Assembly (NCBI GenBank): GCA_000433535.1
Contig: FR892673.1
Coordinates: 94,049 to 149,925, forward strand
Length of the DNA: 55,877 nt
Reading direction: 5' to 3'
From: Dorea sp. CAG:317
GTDB lineage: Bacteria > Bacillota > Clostridia > Lachnospirales > Lachnospiraceae
The position numbers and the translations under genes are program-made. The stretch's first letter is position 1, and every line of letters starts with the position of its first letter. Below the pieces are notes generated by a model. It had not been told where the DNA came from. It saw only the letters and a program-made list of their open reading frames with translations, and searched no databases. Below, in pieces: positions 42,602-52,162 of the stretch.

Positions 42602-45472
42602 ATGATAGAAAAAGAGTTGAAAAAAGAGGCAGAAAAGACAGATACCAAAAAACAATATATTAAGATCAGAGGAGCAAATGAGCATAATCTGAAAAATGTA
42701 GATCTTAATATTCCCCGCAATGAGCTGGTAGTTTTGACAGGATTGAGCGGTTCCGGAAAATCCTCTCTGGCATTCGATACGATTTATGCGGAAGGGCAGA
42801 GAAGATATATGGAATCGTTATCGTCCTATGCAAGGCAATTCCTTGGTCAGATGGAGAAGCCTGATGTGGAGAGCATTGAAGGTTTATCACCTGCGATTTC
42901 TATTGACCAAAAATCAACAAACCGGAATCCCCGGTCTACCGTAGGAACCGTAACAGAGATCTATGATTATTTTCGTCTGCTTTATGCGAGAATCGGTATT
43001 CCACATTGTCCGAAATGTGGAAAAGAGATTAAGAAACAGACAGTAGATCAGATGGTAGATCAGATCATGGCATTGCCGGAGAGAACGAAGATCCAGCTTC
43101 TGGCGCCGGTAGTGCGAGGAAGAAAAGGTCGTCATGAGAAGCTTCTGGAACAGGCAAAGAAAAGCGGTTATGTAAGAGTACGCATAGATGGAAATTTATA
43201 TGAGTTATCCGAGGAAATCGCGCTGGATAAAAATATCAAACATAATATAGAGATTATCGTAGACCGTCTTGTCGTTAAGCCGGGGATAGAGAAGCGTCTG
43301 ACAGATTCTATTGAAAATGTACTTCATTTGGCAGAAGGACTTATGACGGTGGATGTGATCGACGGAGAGCCGATTAATTTCAGTCAAAGCTTTTCCTGTC
43401 CGGATTGCGGAATCAGCATTGATGAGATTGAGCCGAGAAGTTTCTCTTTTAACAATCCGTTCGGTGCATGTCCGGAATGTTTTGGACTGGGATATAAGAT
43501 GGAGTTTGATATTGATCTGATGATACCGGATAAGAGTCTGAGCATCTCTGAAGGTGCGATTACTGTGATGGGGTGGCAGTCCTGTACAGATAAGAAGAGC
43601 TTTACGTATGCTATTTTGAGCGCACTGAGCAAGGAATATAAGTTTTCTCTTGATACACCATTTGAAAAATATCCAAAGAAAGTGCAGGATATTTTAATTC
43701 ACGGAACCGGTGGAAAGGAAGTTAAAGTACATTATCAGGGACAACGGGGTGAAGGAATCTATGATGTTGCATTTGAAGGTCTGATCAAAAATGTAGAACG
43801 ACGTTATCGTGAGACAGGCTCTGAGACGATGAAAGCAGAATACGAAGAATTTATGCGGATTACGCCGTGTCACGAATGTGGAGGACAGCGTTTAAAACCG
43901 GAAGCGCTTGCAGTGACTGTGGGTGGAAAAAATATTGCAGAAGTAACAGAAATGTCCATTGAGAAACTTCAGCATTTTCTGGAAAAACTAGAACTTACTA
44001 AACAGCAGAATCTGATCGGAGGACAGATTTTAAAAGAAATACGTGCAAGGATCCGGTTTTTGATGGATGTAGGTCTGGATTATTTGACATTGGGAAGAGC
44101 AACCGGTTCCTTATCCGGCGGAGAAGCACAGAGAATTCGTCTGGCTACCCAGATTGGCTCAGGACTGGTAGGTGTGGCTTATATTTTAGATGAGCCAAGT
44201 ATCGGTCTTCATCAGCGTGATAATGATAAGCTTCTTGGGACATTGAAACATTTAAGAGATCTTGGTAATTCTGTGCTTGTAGTAGAACATGACGAAGATA
44301 CCATGCGGGAAGCGGACTATATTGTAGATATCGGTCCGGGAGCCGGAGAGCATGGAGGAGAAGTGGTGGCTGTAGGAAATGCAGAAGAAATCATGGCAAA
44401 TCCGGCGTCTATAACCGGAGCTTATCTGAGCGGAAAAGTAAAGATTCCGGTACCGGAGGTGCGAAAAGAGCCTACAGGCTGGCTGGAGATTAAAGGAGCG
44501 AAAGAGAATAATCTGAAGAATGTGGATGTAAAGATTCCGCTTGGAATTATGACCTGTATTACAGGGGTGTCCGGCTCCGGGAAAAGCTCTCTGATTAATG
44601 AGATTTTGTATAAACGTCTGGCAAGAGACTTAAATCGCGCGCGCGTGATTCCGGGAAATCACAAAGAAATCAAAGGAATCGATCAACTGGATAAAGTAAT
44701 CGCAATTGACCAGTCACCTATCGGGCGGACCCCAAGGTCTAACCCGGCTACTTATACGGGAGTCTTCGATCTGATCCGAGATCTTTTTGCCTCTACACCG
44801 GATGCAAAAGCAAGAGGATATAAAAAAGGACGTTTCAGCTTCAATGTCAAGGGAGGACGCTGTGAAGCCTGCAGCGGTGATGGTATTTTAAAGATTGAGA
44901 TGCATTTCCTTCCGGATGTATATGTGCCTTGTGAGGTTTGCCATGGGAAACGGTATAATCGAGAAACATTAGAGGTAAAATACAAAGGGAAGAGTATTTA
45001 TGATGTGTTGAATATGACCGTGGAAGAAGCACTTCATTTCTTTGAAAATGTGCCAAGTATTCGAAGAAAAATGGAGACACTGTATGATGTGGGATTATCC
45101 TATATTCGCCTTGGGCAGCCGTCTACCCAGCTTTCCGGCGGAGAAGCGCAGCGTATCAAACTTGCTACAGAATTAAGTAAAAGAAGCACGGGAAAGACGA
45201 TATATATTTTAGATGAGCCTACGACAGGGCTTCATTTTGCAGATGTGCATAAGCTGACAGAGATTTTGAAACGTCTTTCCGCAGATGGAAATACAGTTGT
45301 GGTGATTGAACATAATCTGGACGTGATCAAAACGGCAGATTATATCATAGATATGGGACCGGAAGGCGGTGACAAAGGAGGTACCGTTATCGCCAAAGGA
45401 ACACCGGAGGAAGTGGCAGAAAGCCCGGTGTCCTATACAGGAAAATATATTAAGAAGATGCTTGACAAATAA
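42602..45472 (+). CDS. uvrA: Excinuclease ABC subunit A
   Basis: ATPase that locates DNA lesions and loads UvrB. The 956 residues contain two ABC modules, with Walker A GLSGSGKSS (near 47) and GVSGSGKSS (near 657) and signatures LSGGEAQRIRLA and LSGGEAQRIKLA. Zinc-finger Cys clusters are visible (CPKCGKEIKK, CPDCGISIDE with CPECFGLGY, and the C-terminal CEACSGDGILK with CEVCHGKRYN). About 16 charged residues precede the usual start IKIRGANEHNLKN. The ribosome site before ATG 42602 is weak. It lies 57 bases downstream of uvrB. Confidence 0.98.
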   Translation: MIEKELKKEAEKTDTKKQYIKIRGANEHNLKNVDLNIPRNELVVLTGLSGSGKSSLAFDTIYAEGQRRYMESLSSYARQFLGQMEKPDVESIEGLSPAISIDQKSTNRNPRSTVGTVTEIYDYFRLLYARIGIPHCPKCGKEIKKQTVDQMVDQIMALPERTKIQLLAPVVRGRKGRHEKLLEQAKKSGYVRVRIDGNLYELSEEIALDKNIKHNIEIIVDRLVVKPGIEKRLTDSIENVLHLAEGLMTVDVIDGEPINFSQSFSCPDCGISIDEIEPRSFSFNNPFGACPECFGLGYKMEFDIDLMIPDKSLSISEGAITVMGWQSCTDKKSFTYAILSALSKEYKFSLDTPFEKYPKKVQDILIHGTGGKEVKVHYQGQRGEGIYDVAFEGLIKNVERRYRETGSETMKAEYEEFMRITPCHECGGQRLKPEALAVTVGGKNIAEVTEMSIEKLQHFLEKLELTKQQNLIGGQILKEIRARIRFLMDVGLDYLTLGRATGSLSGGEAQRIRLATQIGSGLVGVAYILDEPSIGLHQRDNDKLLGTLKHLRDLGNSVLVVEHDEDTMREADYIVDIGPGAGEHGGEVVAVGNAEEIMANPASITGAYLSGKVKIPVPEVRKEPTGWLEIKGAKENNLKNVDVKIPLGIMTCITGVSGSGKSSLINEILYKRLARDLNRARVIPGNHKEIKGIDQLDKVIAIDQSPIGRTPRSNPATYTGVFDLIRDLFASTPDAKARGYKKGRFSFNVKGGRCEACSGDGILKIEMHFLPDVYVPCEVCHGKRYNRETLEVKYKGKSIYDVLNMTVEEALHFFENVPSIRRKMETLYDVGLSYIRLGQPSTQLSGGEAQRIKLATELSKRSTGKTIYILDEPTTGLHFADVHKLTEILKRLSADGNTVVVIEHNLDVIKTADYIIDMGPEGGDKGGTVIAKGTPEEVAESPVSYTGKYIKKMLDK

Positions 45473-45527
45473 GAACGAACTTCGACACGAGCCCGGGATA
45501 CTTCACAAAGAATTAAGGAAAAAGGGG

Positions 45528-45556
45528 TTTCCATTTAAAGGGAATTTGATTATAAT
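45528..45556 (+). promoter_or_regulatory. Probable promoter of the mreB-like gene
   Basis: TTTCCA, 17 bases, TATAAT in the 156-base gap after uvrA, about 70 bases upstream of the mreB-like start. Confidence 0.5.
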
Positions 45557-45628
45557 GATACGTGCATTATAACAAATGATAATAAGATTAATTGAAATAG
45601 ATGGAAAGAACAGGAAGGGAGACTGAAT

Positions 45629-46618
45629 ATGTCGGTAGATATCGGGATTGATCTGGGAACGGCCAGTATTCTTGTATATGTAAAAGGTAAAGGCGTTATC
45701 TTAAAAGAACCGTCTGTTGTGGCAATTGACAGAGATAGTAACGCGATCAAAGCCATTGGCGAAGAAGCAAGACTTATGTTAGGGAGAACACCCGGCAATA
45801 TTGTGGCGGTGCGTCCACTTCGTCAGGGAGTGATCTCAGATTATACTGTGACAGAGAAAATGATCAAATATTTTGTGCAGAAATCACTCGGTAAACGCAT
45901 GTTTAAGAAGCCGAGAATCAGTATTTGCGTGCCGAGCGGTGTAACCGAAGTGGAACGCAAAGCGGTTGAGGAAGCCACATACGCTGCGGGAGCAAGAGAT
46001 GTACATCTGATCGAAGAGCCTGTGGCGGCAGCAATCGGCGCAGGGATTGATATCTCCAAGCCGTGTGGAAATATGATCGTGGATATCGGAGGAGGAACCT
46101 CTGATATAGCAGTCATTTCCCTTGGTGGAACAGTAGTGAATACATCTGTAAAAATTGCAGGTGATGATTTTGATGAAGCCATTGTCCGTTATATGAGAAA
46201 AAAGCATAATCTTCTGATCGGAGAGCGTACAGCAGAAGATATCAAGATTAAGATCGGGACAACATATCAGTTGATCGAAGACGAAGTGATTGAAGTCAGA
46301 GGAAGAAATTTAGTGACGGGATTACCTAAGACGGTAACGGTGACTTCCTCAGAAACAGAAGAAGCGCTTCGGGAGACAACCGGACAGATTGTGGAAGCAG
46401 TCATTGGTGTTCTGGAGCGGACACCACCGGAGTTGTCAGCAGATATTTTGGAGCGAGGGATTGTACTGACCGGCGGCGGAGCTATGCTGCGGGGATTGGA
46501 AGAGATGATAGAAGAACGAACAGGAATTAATACGATGACTGCCGAAGATCCAATGAAAGTAGTTGCCATTGGCACCGGTCAATATGTAGAATTCATGGGG
46601 AACAGCAGAGAATATTAG
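45629..46618 (+). CDS. MreB/Mbl-type bacterial actin
   Basis: Actin-like ATPase that guides side-wall peptidoglycan synthesis as membrane-attached filaments. The 329 residues have phosphate-1 DIGIDLGTASILVY (4-17), the connect and phosphate-2 motifs (VDIGGGTSDIAVISLGG) and the adenosine motif TGGGAMLRGLEEM. EEPVAAAIGAGIDI is also typical. The gene is complete and stands alone between uvrA and recD2, with no mreC or mreD. This suggests an Mbl/MreBH-like paralogue rather than the mreBCD copy. The ATG follows AAGGGAG. Confidence 0.93.
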   Translation: MSVDIGIDLGTASILVYVKGKGVILKEPSVVAIDRDSNAIKAIGEEARLMLGRTPGNIVAVRPLRQGVISDYTVTEKMIKYFVQKSLGKRMFKKPRISICVPSGVTEVERKAVEEATYAAGARDVHLIEEPVAAAIGAGIDISKPCGNMIVDIGGGTSDIAVISLGGTVVNTSVKIAGDDFDEAIVRYMRKKHNLLIGERTAEDIKIKIGTTYQLIEDEVIEVRGRNLVTGLPKTVTVTSSETEEALRETTGQIVEAVIGVLERTPPELSADILERGIVLTGGGAMLRGLEEMIEERTGINTMTAEDPMKVVAIGTGQYVEFMGNSREY

Positions 46619-46696
46619 CAGTAAAGAGTATTAGCAGCGGATAATACTAGCAACAGCAAGTAACACATAAGAGGAATACAGAGATAACTAAGATTC

Positions 46697-48910
46697 ATGG
46701 AAACGATCAAAGGATATGTAGAGCACATTGTATATCGGAATGAAGATAACGGATATACGGTATTTAATTTGAATAATGATGACGGAGAGCTTACCTGCGT
46801 GGGAAAGTTCCACTTTATTGAAGAGGGGGAACTACTGGAACTGACCGGGGAATATACGATGCATAAATTGTATGGGACCCAGCTTCAGGTGGAATCTTCG
46901 AAGGTATGTGCGCCGGAAGATCTTGTATCCATTGAACGGTATCTCGGGTCCGGAGCGATCAAAGGAATCGGGACAGCGCTGGCAGGCAAGATCGTCAAAA
47001 AATTTAAAGAGGATACTTTTCGAATTATAGAAGAAGAGCCGGAACGACTGGCAGAGATTAAAGGAATCAGCGAGCGCAAAGCGAGAGAAATCGCGCTTCA
47101 GGTAGAAGAGAAGAAGGAAATGCGGGAAGCTATGATCTACCTTCAGAAATATGGGATTTCGATTGCGCTGGCAGCTAAGATTTATCAGCACTATGGTCAG
47201 AATGTGTATCGGGTGATTGAAGAGAACCCATATCAGATTGCGGATCATGTGGCAGGTGTCGGCTTTAAGACAGCGGATGAAATTGCGCAGAAAGTGGGAA
47301 TCCATACGGATTCGGATTTTCGAATCCGCAGCGGTATTTTTTATACCTTGCTTCAAAGTGTAGGCGAAGGGCATATTTATTTGAAGCAGGAAACGCTTCT
47401 CTATCGGGCAGGCGAACTCTTAGGCGTCCAGATTGAGCATGTAGAGAAATATCTTATGGATCTGGCCATGGAGAAGAAGATTGTACTAAAAAATGAGGCA
47501 GACGGTGTCCGTGTATACGCATCCCACTATTATTACATGGAATTGAATACGGCAAGAATGCTTCATGATCTGAATGTACATGAAGAGATTGCGGATGTGG
47601 TATTGCTTCATCGACTTCATGAAATAGAGAAGAATACGGGAATGGTTCTGGACGAAATGCAGAAAAAAGCGGTGATGGAAGCGGCACGCCATGGAATCAT
47701 GGTTCTTACCGGCGGACCGGGAACCGGAAAAACGACAACCATCAATGCAATGATTCACTTCTTCGAAAGCGAAGGGATGGACATTTTTCTCGCCGCACCG
47801 ACAGGGAGAGCGGCAAAACGGATGACGGAAACAACCGGCTGTGAAGCGCAGACCATTCACCGTTTGTTGGAAGTGAATGGTAATCCGGAAGAAGAAGGAC
47901 CTTCCGGTTTCACGAAAAATGAGGAAAATCCGCTGGAAGCGGATGTGATTATTATTGACGAAATGTCTATGGTAGATCTCCCGCTGATGTATGCGCTTCT
48001 TGGAGCTATCGTACCGGGCACAAGGCTGGTTCTGGTCGGAGATCGCAACCAATTGCCGAGCGTAGGTCCGGGCAGTGTGTTAAAAGACATTATTGACTCG
48101 GATTGTTTCCCTGTTGTCATGCTCAGTAAAATCTTTCGTCAGGCGGAAGAAAGCGATATCGTAGTAAATGCGCATAAGATCAACCGGGGAGAAGCGGTTG
48201 TTCTGGACAATAAGAGCAGAGACTTTTTCTTCCTGAAACGACAAGATCCAAATATGATTATCAGCAATGCGATTACGCTGGTGCAGCAGAAGATGCCCAA
48301 ATATGTAAATGCAAGACCTTATGATATTCAGGTGCTCACACCTATGCGTAAGGGATTGCTTGGGGTGGAACGGTTAAATCGTATCTTGCAGGAATACCTG
48401 AATCCCCCGGCAAAAGATAAAAAAGAAAAAGAATACGGAGATCGGTTGTTCCGAGAAGGTGACAAAGTCATGCAGATTAAAAACAACTATCAGTTGGAAT
48501 GGGAAGTGACGACCAGATACGGGATGACAGTAGATAAAGGTCTTGGGATCTTCAATGGTGATATGGGGATAATCAGCGAGATTAATACTTATGAAGAGAC
48601 CGTGACCGTGGAATTTGATGAGAAGAGAAAAGTCAAGTATCCATTTACGTTGTTGGATGAATTAGAGCTTGCCTATGCCATTACAATACATAAGGCTCAG
48701 GGAAGTGAATATCCGGCAGTGGTGATCCCGCTGTTGCAGGGACCGCGGCAATTGTATAACAGGAATCTTTTGTATACGGCAGTAACAAGAGCAAAGAAAT
48801 GTGTGACATTGGTGGGGAGTGACACAGTATTTCAGGAAATGATCCGCAATACACAGGAACAGGATCGAAATACCAGTCTGGCAGAGCGAATCCGCGAATT
48901 GCTGTTGTGA
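46697..48910 (+). CDS. recD2: RecD2-type ATP-dependent DNA helicase
   Basis: 5'-3' SF1B helicase acting in DNA repair apart from RecBC. The 737 residues have the RecD2-specific N-terminal region (OB-like start GYVEHIVYRNEDNGYTVF and helix-hairpin-helix stretches such as AEIKGISERKAREIA and HVAGVGFKTADEIA). The motor follows with Walker A TGGPGTGKTTT (about 336-346), motif II IIIDEMSMVDL, motif III VLVGDRNQLPSVGPGSVLKD and the C-terminal TIHKAQGSEYPAVV. The stop overlaps the comF-type GTG start by four bases. Confidence 0.96.
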   Translation: METIKGYVEHIVYRNEDNGYTVFNLNNDDGELTCVGKFHFIEEGELLELTGEYTMHKLYGTQLQVESSKVCAPEDLVSIERYLGSGAIKGIGTALAGKIVKKFKEDTFRIIEEEPERLAEIKGISERKAREIALQVEEKKEMREAMIYLQKYGISIALAAKIYQHYGQNVYRVIEENPYQIADHVAGVGFKTADEIAQKVGIHTDSDFRIRSGIFYTLLQSVGEGHIYLKQETLLYRAGELLGVQIEHVEKYLMDLAMEKKIVLKNEADGVRVYASHYYYMELNTARMLHDLNVHEEIADVVLLHRLHEIEKNTGMVLDEMQKKAVMEAARHGIMVLTGGPGTGKTTTINAMIHFFESEGMDIFLAAPTGRAAKRMTETTGCEAQTIHRLLEVNGNPEEEGPSGFTKNEENPLEADVIIIDEMSMVDLPLMYALLGAIVPGTRLVLVGDRNQLPSVGPGSVLKDIIDSDCFPVVMLSKIFRQAEESDIVVNAHKINRGEAVVLDNKSRDFFFLKRQDPNMIISNAITLVQQKMPKYVNARPYDIQVLTPMRKGLLGVERLNRILQEYLNPPAKDKKEKEYGDRLFREGDKVMQIKNNYQLEWEVTTRYGMTVDKGLGIFNGDMGIISEINTYEETVTVEFDEKRKVKYPFTLLDELELAYAITIHKAQGSEYPAVVIPLLQGPRQLYNRNLLYTAVTRAKKCVTLVGSDTVFQEMIRNTQEQDRNTSLAERIRELLL

Positions 48911-49635
48911 AAAAAAGAAAGAAAAATTTAATTATACAGACTTTAAAGAATCTATTATGGCCGGAGGTGTGTCCGTTTTGTGGGAACGTTCATCGGGGCG
49001 GAGCATGTCCGGCATGTCAGAACAAATTGGAAGAATTGTTTATCAGAGAACCGAGGTGCATGCAGTGCGGCAAGCCTGTTCGCAATATGGAACAGGAGTA
49101 TTGCTATGACTGTGCACATACACGTCATTATTATGATCAGGGGAGAGCGGTGTGGCTTCACCGAGATCCGGTCAAACAGTCTATTTATCAATTCAAATAC
49201 CACAATCAGAGAGAATATGGAACATATTATGCGAGAGAAATGGAGAGGCGCTGTGGAGATTTTATCCGTAAGATTAATCCGGAGGTACTGCTTCCGGTGC
49301 CGCTGCATCGCAGAAAACGTCGGAAGAGAGGATATAATCAGGCGCAAATTCTGGCACAGCAATTAGGAGAGCGAATGGGAATTCCGGTAGAAACACAGTT
49401 GTTAGTGAGAGTGAAAAATACACGCCCTCAGAAAAAACAGGATCACCGGATGCGAAAGGAAAATCTGAGGCATGCTTTTGCACTAAGGTATCGGATTCGT
49501 AACGTCAGAAGTGTGCTGATCATCGATGACATTTACACAACGGGAAATACGGTCGATCAAATCGCCAGAATCCTGAAAGAAGCAGGCGTGGAAAAAGTTT
49601 ATTTTTTAACTATAAGTATTGGACAAGGGAACTGA
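48907..49635 (+). CDS. ComF family phosphoribosyltransferase-like protein
   Basis: Relative of ComF/GntX, needed for single-strand DNA uptake in competent bacteria and possibly more generally in DNA handling. The 242 residues start with a cysteine zinc module (CPFCGN, CPAC, CMQCGK, CYDC). A type-I PRTase domain follows, with RKRGYNQAQILAQQLG and the PRPP loop VLIIDDIYTTGNTVDQIA. The GTG start overlaps the recD2 stop as GTGA, so the two are coupled and probably function together in DNA metabolism. No full competence gene set is visible in this window. Confidence 0.94.
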   Translation: MKKRKKNLIIQTLKNLLWPEVCPFCGNVHRGGACPACQNKLEELFIREPRCMQCGKPVRNMEQEYCYDCAHTRHYYDQGRAVWLHRDPVKQSIYQFKYHNQREYGTYYAREMERRCGDFIRKINPEVLLPVPLHRRKRRKRGYNQAQILAQQLGERMGIPVETQLLVRVKNTRPQKKQDHRMRKENLRHAFALRYRIRNVRSVLIIDDIYTTGNTVDQIARILKEAGVEKVYFLTISIGQGN

Positions 49636-49648
49636 TATTTGTTATACT
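49619..49648 (+). promoter_or_regulatory. Probable promoter after the comF-type gene
   Basis: TTGGAC, 18 bases, TATACT with an extended -10 (TGT), overlapping the end of the comF-type gene and about 45 bases before the next start. Confidence 0.5.
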
Positions 49649-49692
49649 GAAAATGACGTTTAAAAGTTGAAACATATTGCTTGAGGTGGATA

Positions 49693-50088
49693 ATGTTAGA
49701 TGAAAAGAGAGTAAAATTAATGACCAAACTTGCGTTGTATGAAGAAACGCAAGGAAAAGATGATTTCAAGGTCAGCGAATATTATAGAAAAGATTATGTT
49801 GGAATGCATATGATCTGTACATTTTTATGGGTGACGATAGGATATGTGTGTTTGGCTGGTTTGCTGGCACTTGCCGGAATGGATGCAATCATCTCCAAAA
49901 TGTCTGTGGGATTTTTGATCACACTTATGATCGTGGCTGTCGCAGGATATTTCGTACTTTTGATTTTGTTTTTATCACTGACGAGTCGTATTTATAATAA
50001 AAAGCATCAGCATGCTCGTAACAGAGTGAAGATGTATAATCATGATCTGATCAAATTACTTAAGATGTATGAAAAGGAGAAAAGGTAG
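49693..50088 (+). CDS. Unknown small membrane protein, two spans
   Basis: A 131-residue protein of unrecognised family. After a charged start (MLDEKRVKLMTKLALYEE, then YYRKDYVGMH) two hydrophobic segments lie at about 43-66 and 73-97. A basic His/Lys-rich helical tail follows (KKHQHARNRVKMYNHDLIKLLKMYEKEK). The start at 49693 follows TTGAGGTGG; an in-frame ATG at 49681 is upstream of that site. The next gene starts 1 base after this stop and is also membrane-bound, so the two likely form one complex ahead of the cdaA-cdaR pair. Confidence 0.75.
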   Translation: MLDEKRVKLMTKLALYEETQGKDDFKVSEYYRKDYVGMHMICTFLWVTIGYVCLAGLLALAGMDAIISKMSVGFLITLMIVAVAGYFVLLILFLSLTSRIYNKKHQHARNRVKMYNHDLIKLLKMYEKEKR

Positions 50089-50089
50089 A

Positions 50090-51220
50090 ATGGATAATTT
50101 ATTCATGATAAGAGAGAAAGTCAGAGAACTGTATGCAAGTCATTCCAAAATTTTTGACAAGGCGATTCAGTTTGTTGTTGCATTTCTCACATTTTATATG
50201 ATCAACAGCAATGTAGGATTTATGAAGATGGCTGCTTCACCGTTGGTGACATTGGCTCTTTCGGTGATCTGTACATTCCTTCCGATGACACTGACTGTCA
50301 TTGCAGCGTCTGCGCTTATGCTTGCGCATATGTTTTCAGTGTCCCTGAGTGTATTTATAGTGACCGCGCTTGTATTTTTGATCATGTATATTTTCTATTT
50401 TCGACTGGCGCCGAAGATGGCACTTGCACTTTTGCTGACTCCCATCGCTTTTATGTTGAAAATACCATATGTGATTCCGGTTGCATACGGACTGATGTCT
50501 GTTCCGGTTTCCCTTGCTGCAATCAGCTGTGGAACAATCATCTATTATATTATGCAGTATGTGAAAAAAGCAGCGCCTGGTCTGGATGGAAAGGGCGGTG
50601 CAGGATTACTTGCAGAAATCACAGCTTATCTGAAACAAGTGTTCCAGAATAAGGAAATGTGGATTACCGTTATCGCTTTTATCATTTGTCTTCTTGTTGT
50701 ATATACACTTCGTCGTCAGGCGATGGATTACGCATGGAAGGTGGCAACGGCAGCCGGAGTAGTTGTTAATATTGTAGTTATTGCGGCTGGTGGAATCGCA
50801 ATGGGAGTACATACATCATATGGTCTTTTGTTTGCCGGTAATATCGCTGCTGCTGTTGTGGGACTGATCCTTGAACTTTTCTTTTTCGCCGTGGATTATG
50901 CAAAAAGTGAGAATCTGCAGTTTGAAGATGATGAATACTATTATTATGTGAAGGCTATTCCAAAACTGTCAGTTGCGTCTCCGGAAAAGACAGTGAAGAA
51001 AATTAATGAACGTCAAGAGACAGAGATTATTGATACAGCGGATGTAAGAAGAAAAAATCAGCGTCCGGAACGTGCACCAAAACGCGGAAGAGGCGGCGAG
51101 GTGCCGAAAAAACGTCCTGAAGCAAAAAAAGCTCCAAAAGCAAGAAAACACGACATGGACGAAGTGAATAAGATGCTTTTGACACAGAGCTTAAAACAGG
51201 ATCTGAATATCAGAGATTAA
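50090..51220 (+). CDS. Unknown polytopic membrane protein with long basic C-terminal tail
   Basis: A 376-residue protein of no family I can name. A short N-terminal charged helix is followed by many hydrophobic segments between about 25 and 155, then one at about 185-203 and two at about 215-265. The soluble C-terminal third starts with an acidic FEDDEYYYYVKAIPKL and ends in a low-complexity basic stretch rich in Arg, Lys, Pro and Ala before a helical end (DEVNKMLLTQSLKQDLNIRD). The ATG at 50090 follows GGAGAAAAGG. Its place directly before cdaA suggests a link to the cell envelope or c-di-AMP, by context only. Confidence 0.75.
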   Translation: MDNLFMIREKVRELYASHSKIFDKAIQFVVAFLTFYMINSNVGFMKMAASPLVTLALSVICTFLPMTLTVIAASALMLAHMFSVSLSVFIVTALVFLIMYIFYFRLAPKMALALLLTPIAFMLKIPYVIPVAYGLMSVPVSLAAISCGTIIYYIMQYVKKAAPGLDGKGGAGLLAEITAYLKQVFQNKEMWITVIAFIICLLVVYTLRRQAMDYAWKVATAAGVVVNIVVIAAGGIAMGVHTSYGLLFAGNIAAAVVGLILELFFFAVDYAKSENLQFEDDEYYYYVKAIPKLSVASPEKTVKKINERQETEIIDTADVRRKNQRPERAPKRGRGGEVPKKRPEAKKAPKARKHDMDEVNKMLLTQSLKQDLNIRD

Positions 51221-51277
51221 AGAATCATGGATATCAGAGATTAAGAATAAGAGAACATAGAAAAGGAGGTGGCAAAA

Positions 51278-52162
51278 ATGGAACAGCGAATTTCGCAATT
51301 TTTACAAAATTATGTTGCAGAAGTATATTTTCCGGATATCCGTGTGACAGATATTGTAGAAATCTTGTTTCTTACTTTTTTAATCTATCAGTTGATGATC
51401 TGGATTAAAAATACAAAGGCATGGATGCTGTTAAAAGGAATCGGTGTTTTAGCTGTTGTTATTTTTGCTGCTGCAATTTTTCAGATGCATACGATTCTGT
51501 TCATTGCCCGTAATGCAGTGACCGTTATGGCAACAGCAGCAATAGTGGTATTTCAACCTGAGCTTCGAAGAGCATTAGAGAAACTTGGAGAAAAGAAGTT
51601 CCTTACATCGGTGGTTCCGTTTGAAACATCCAAAGATCGCTCCAGATTCAGTGAAGATACTATAGACAGCATTGTAGATGCAGCATATAACATGGGAAGA
51701 GTGAAGACAGGTGCCTTGATCGTAATTGAGCAGGCAATCCGATTGACCGAATATGAGAGCACAGGAATCCATATGGATTGTATTGTCTCCATGCAGGTGC
51801 TGATGAATATATTTGAACATAATACACCGCTGCACGACGGAGCAATCATTGTTCGCGGAGACAGAATCGTTTCAGCGACCTGTTATCTCCCGCTTTCTGA
51901 TAATATGGGACTTAGCAAAGAACTTGGCACAAGACACCGTGCGGCTGTCGGTATGAGTGAAGTGAGTGATGCGTTGATCGTAGTAGTATCAGAGGAGACA
52001 GGAGCAGTTTCAATTGCCCAGAGCGGAAGATTGAAAAGAGATGTTTCCAGGGAAGAACTTCGCGAAGCGCTTGTAAATATACAGAACAGCAAACCGGAGT
52101 TAAAGAAATGGAGATTTTTACGGAAAGGAAGGCGCGCAGATGAAAGAAAGACTAATGAATAA
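51278..52162 (+). CDS. cdaA: Membrane diadenylate cyclase CdaA
   Basis: Makes c-di-AMP from two ATP, the messenger for potassium and osmotic balance and for wall homeostasis. The 294 residues have three N-terminal membrane helices (about 24-42, 49-68, 72-93). The DAC domain (about 100-260) carries the catalytic DGA (187-189, LHDGAIIVRG) and RHR (219-221, GTRHRAAVG) motifs. The ATG at 51278 follows AAAAGGAGGTGG; a GTG nine bases earlier is part of that ribosome site and is rejected. It overlaps the start of cdaR, its known regulator and membrane partner. Confidence 0.96.
   Translation: MEQRISQFLQNYVAEVYFPDIRVTDIVEILFLTFLIYQLMIWIKNTKAWMLLKGIGVLAVVIFAAAIFQMHTILFIARNAVTVMATAAIVVFQPELRRALEKLGEKKFLTSVVPFETSKDRSRFSEDTIDSIVDAAYNMGRVKTGALIVIEQAIRLTEYESTGIHMDCIVSMQVLMNIFEHNTPLHDGAIIVRGDRIVSATCYLPLSDNMGLSKELGTRHRAAVGMSEVSDALIVVVSEETGAVSIAQSGRLKRDVSREELREALVNIQNSKPELKKWRFLRKGRRADERKTNE

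Noticed and set aside
51269..51277. GTG start for cdaA
   Set aside because: The GTG is part of the ribosome site GGAGGTGG that serves ATG 51278.
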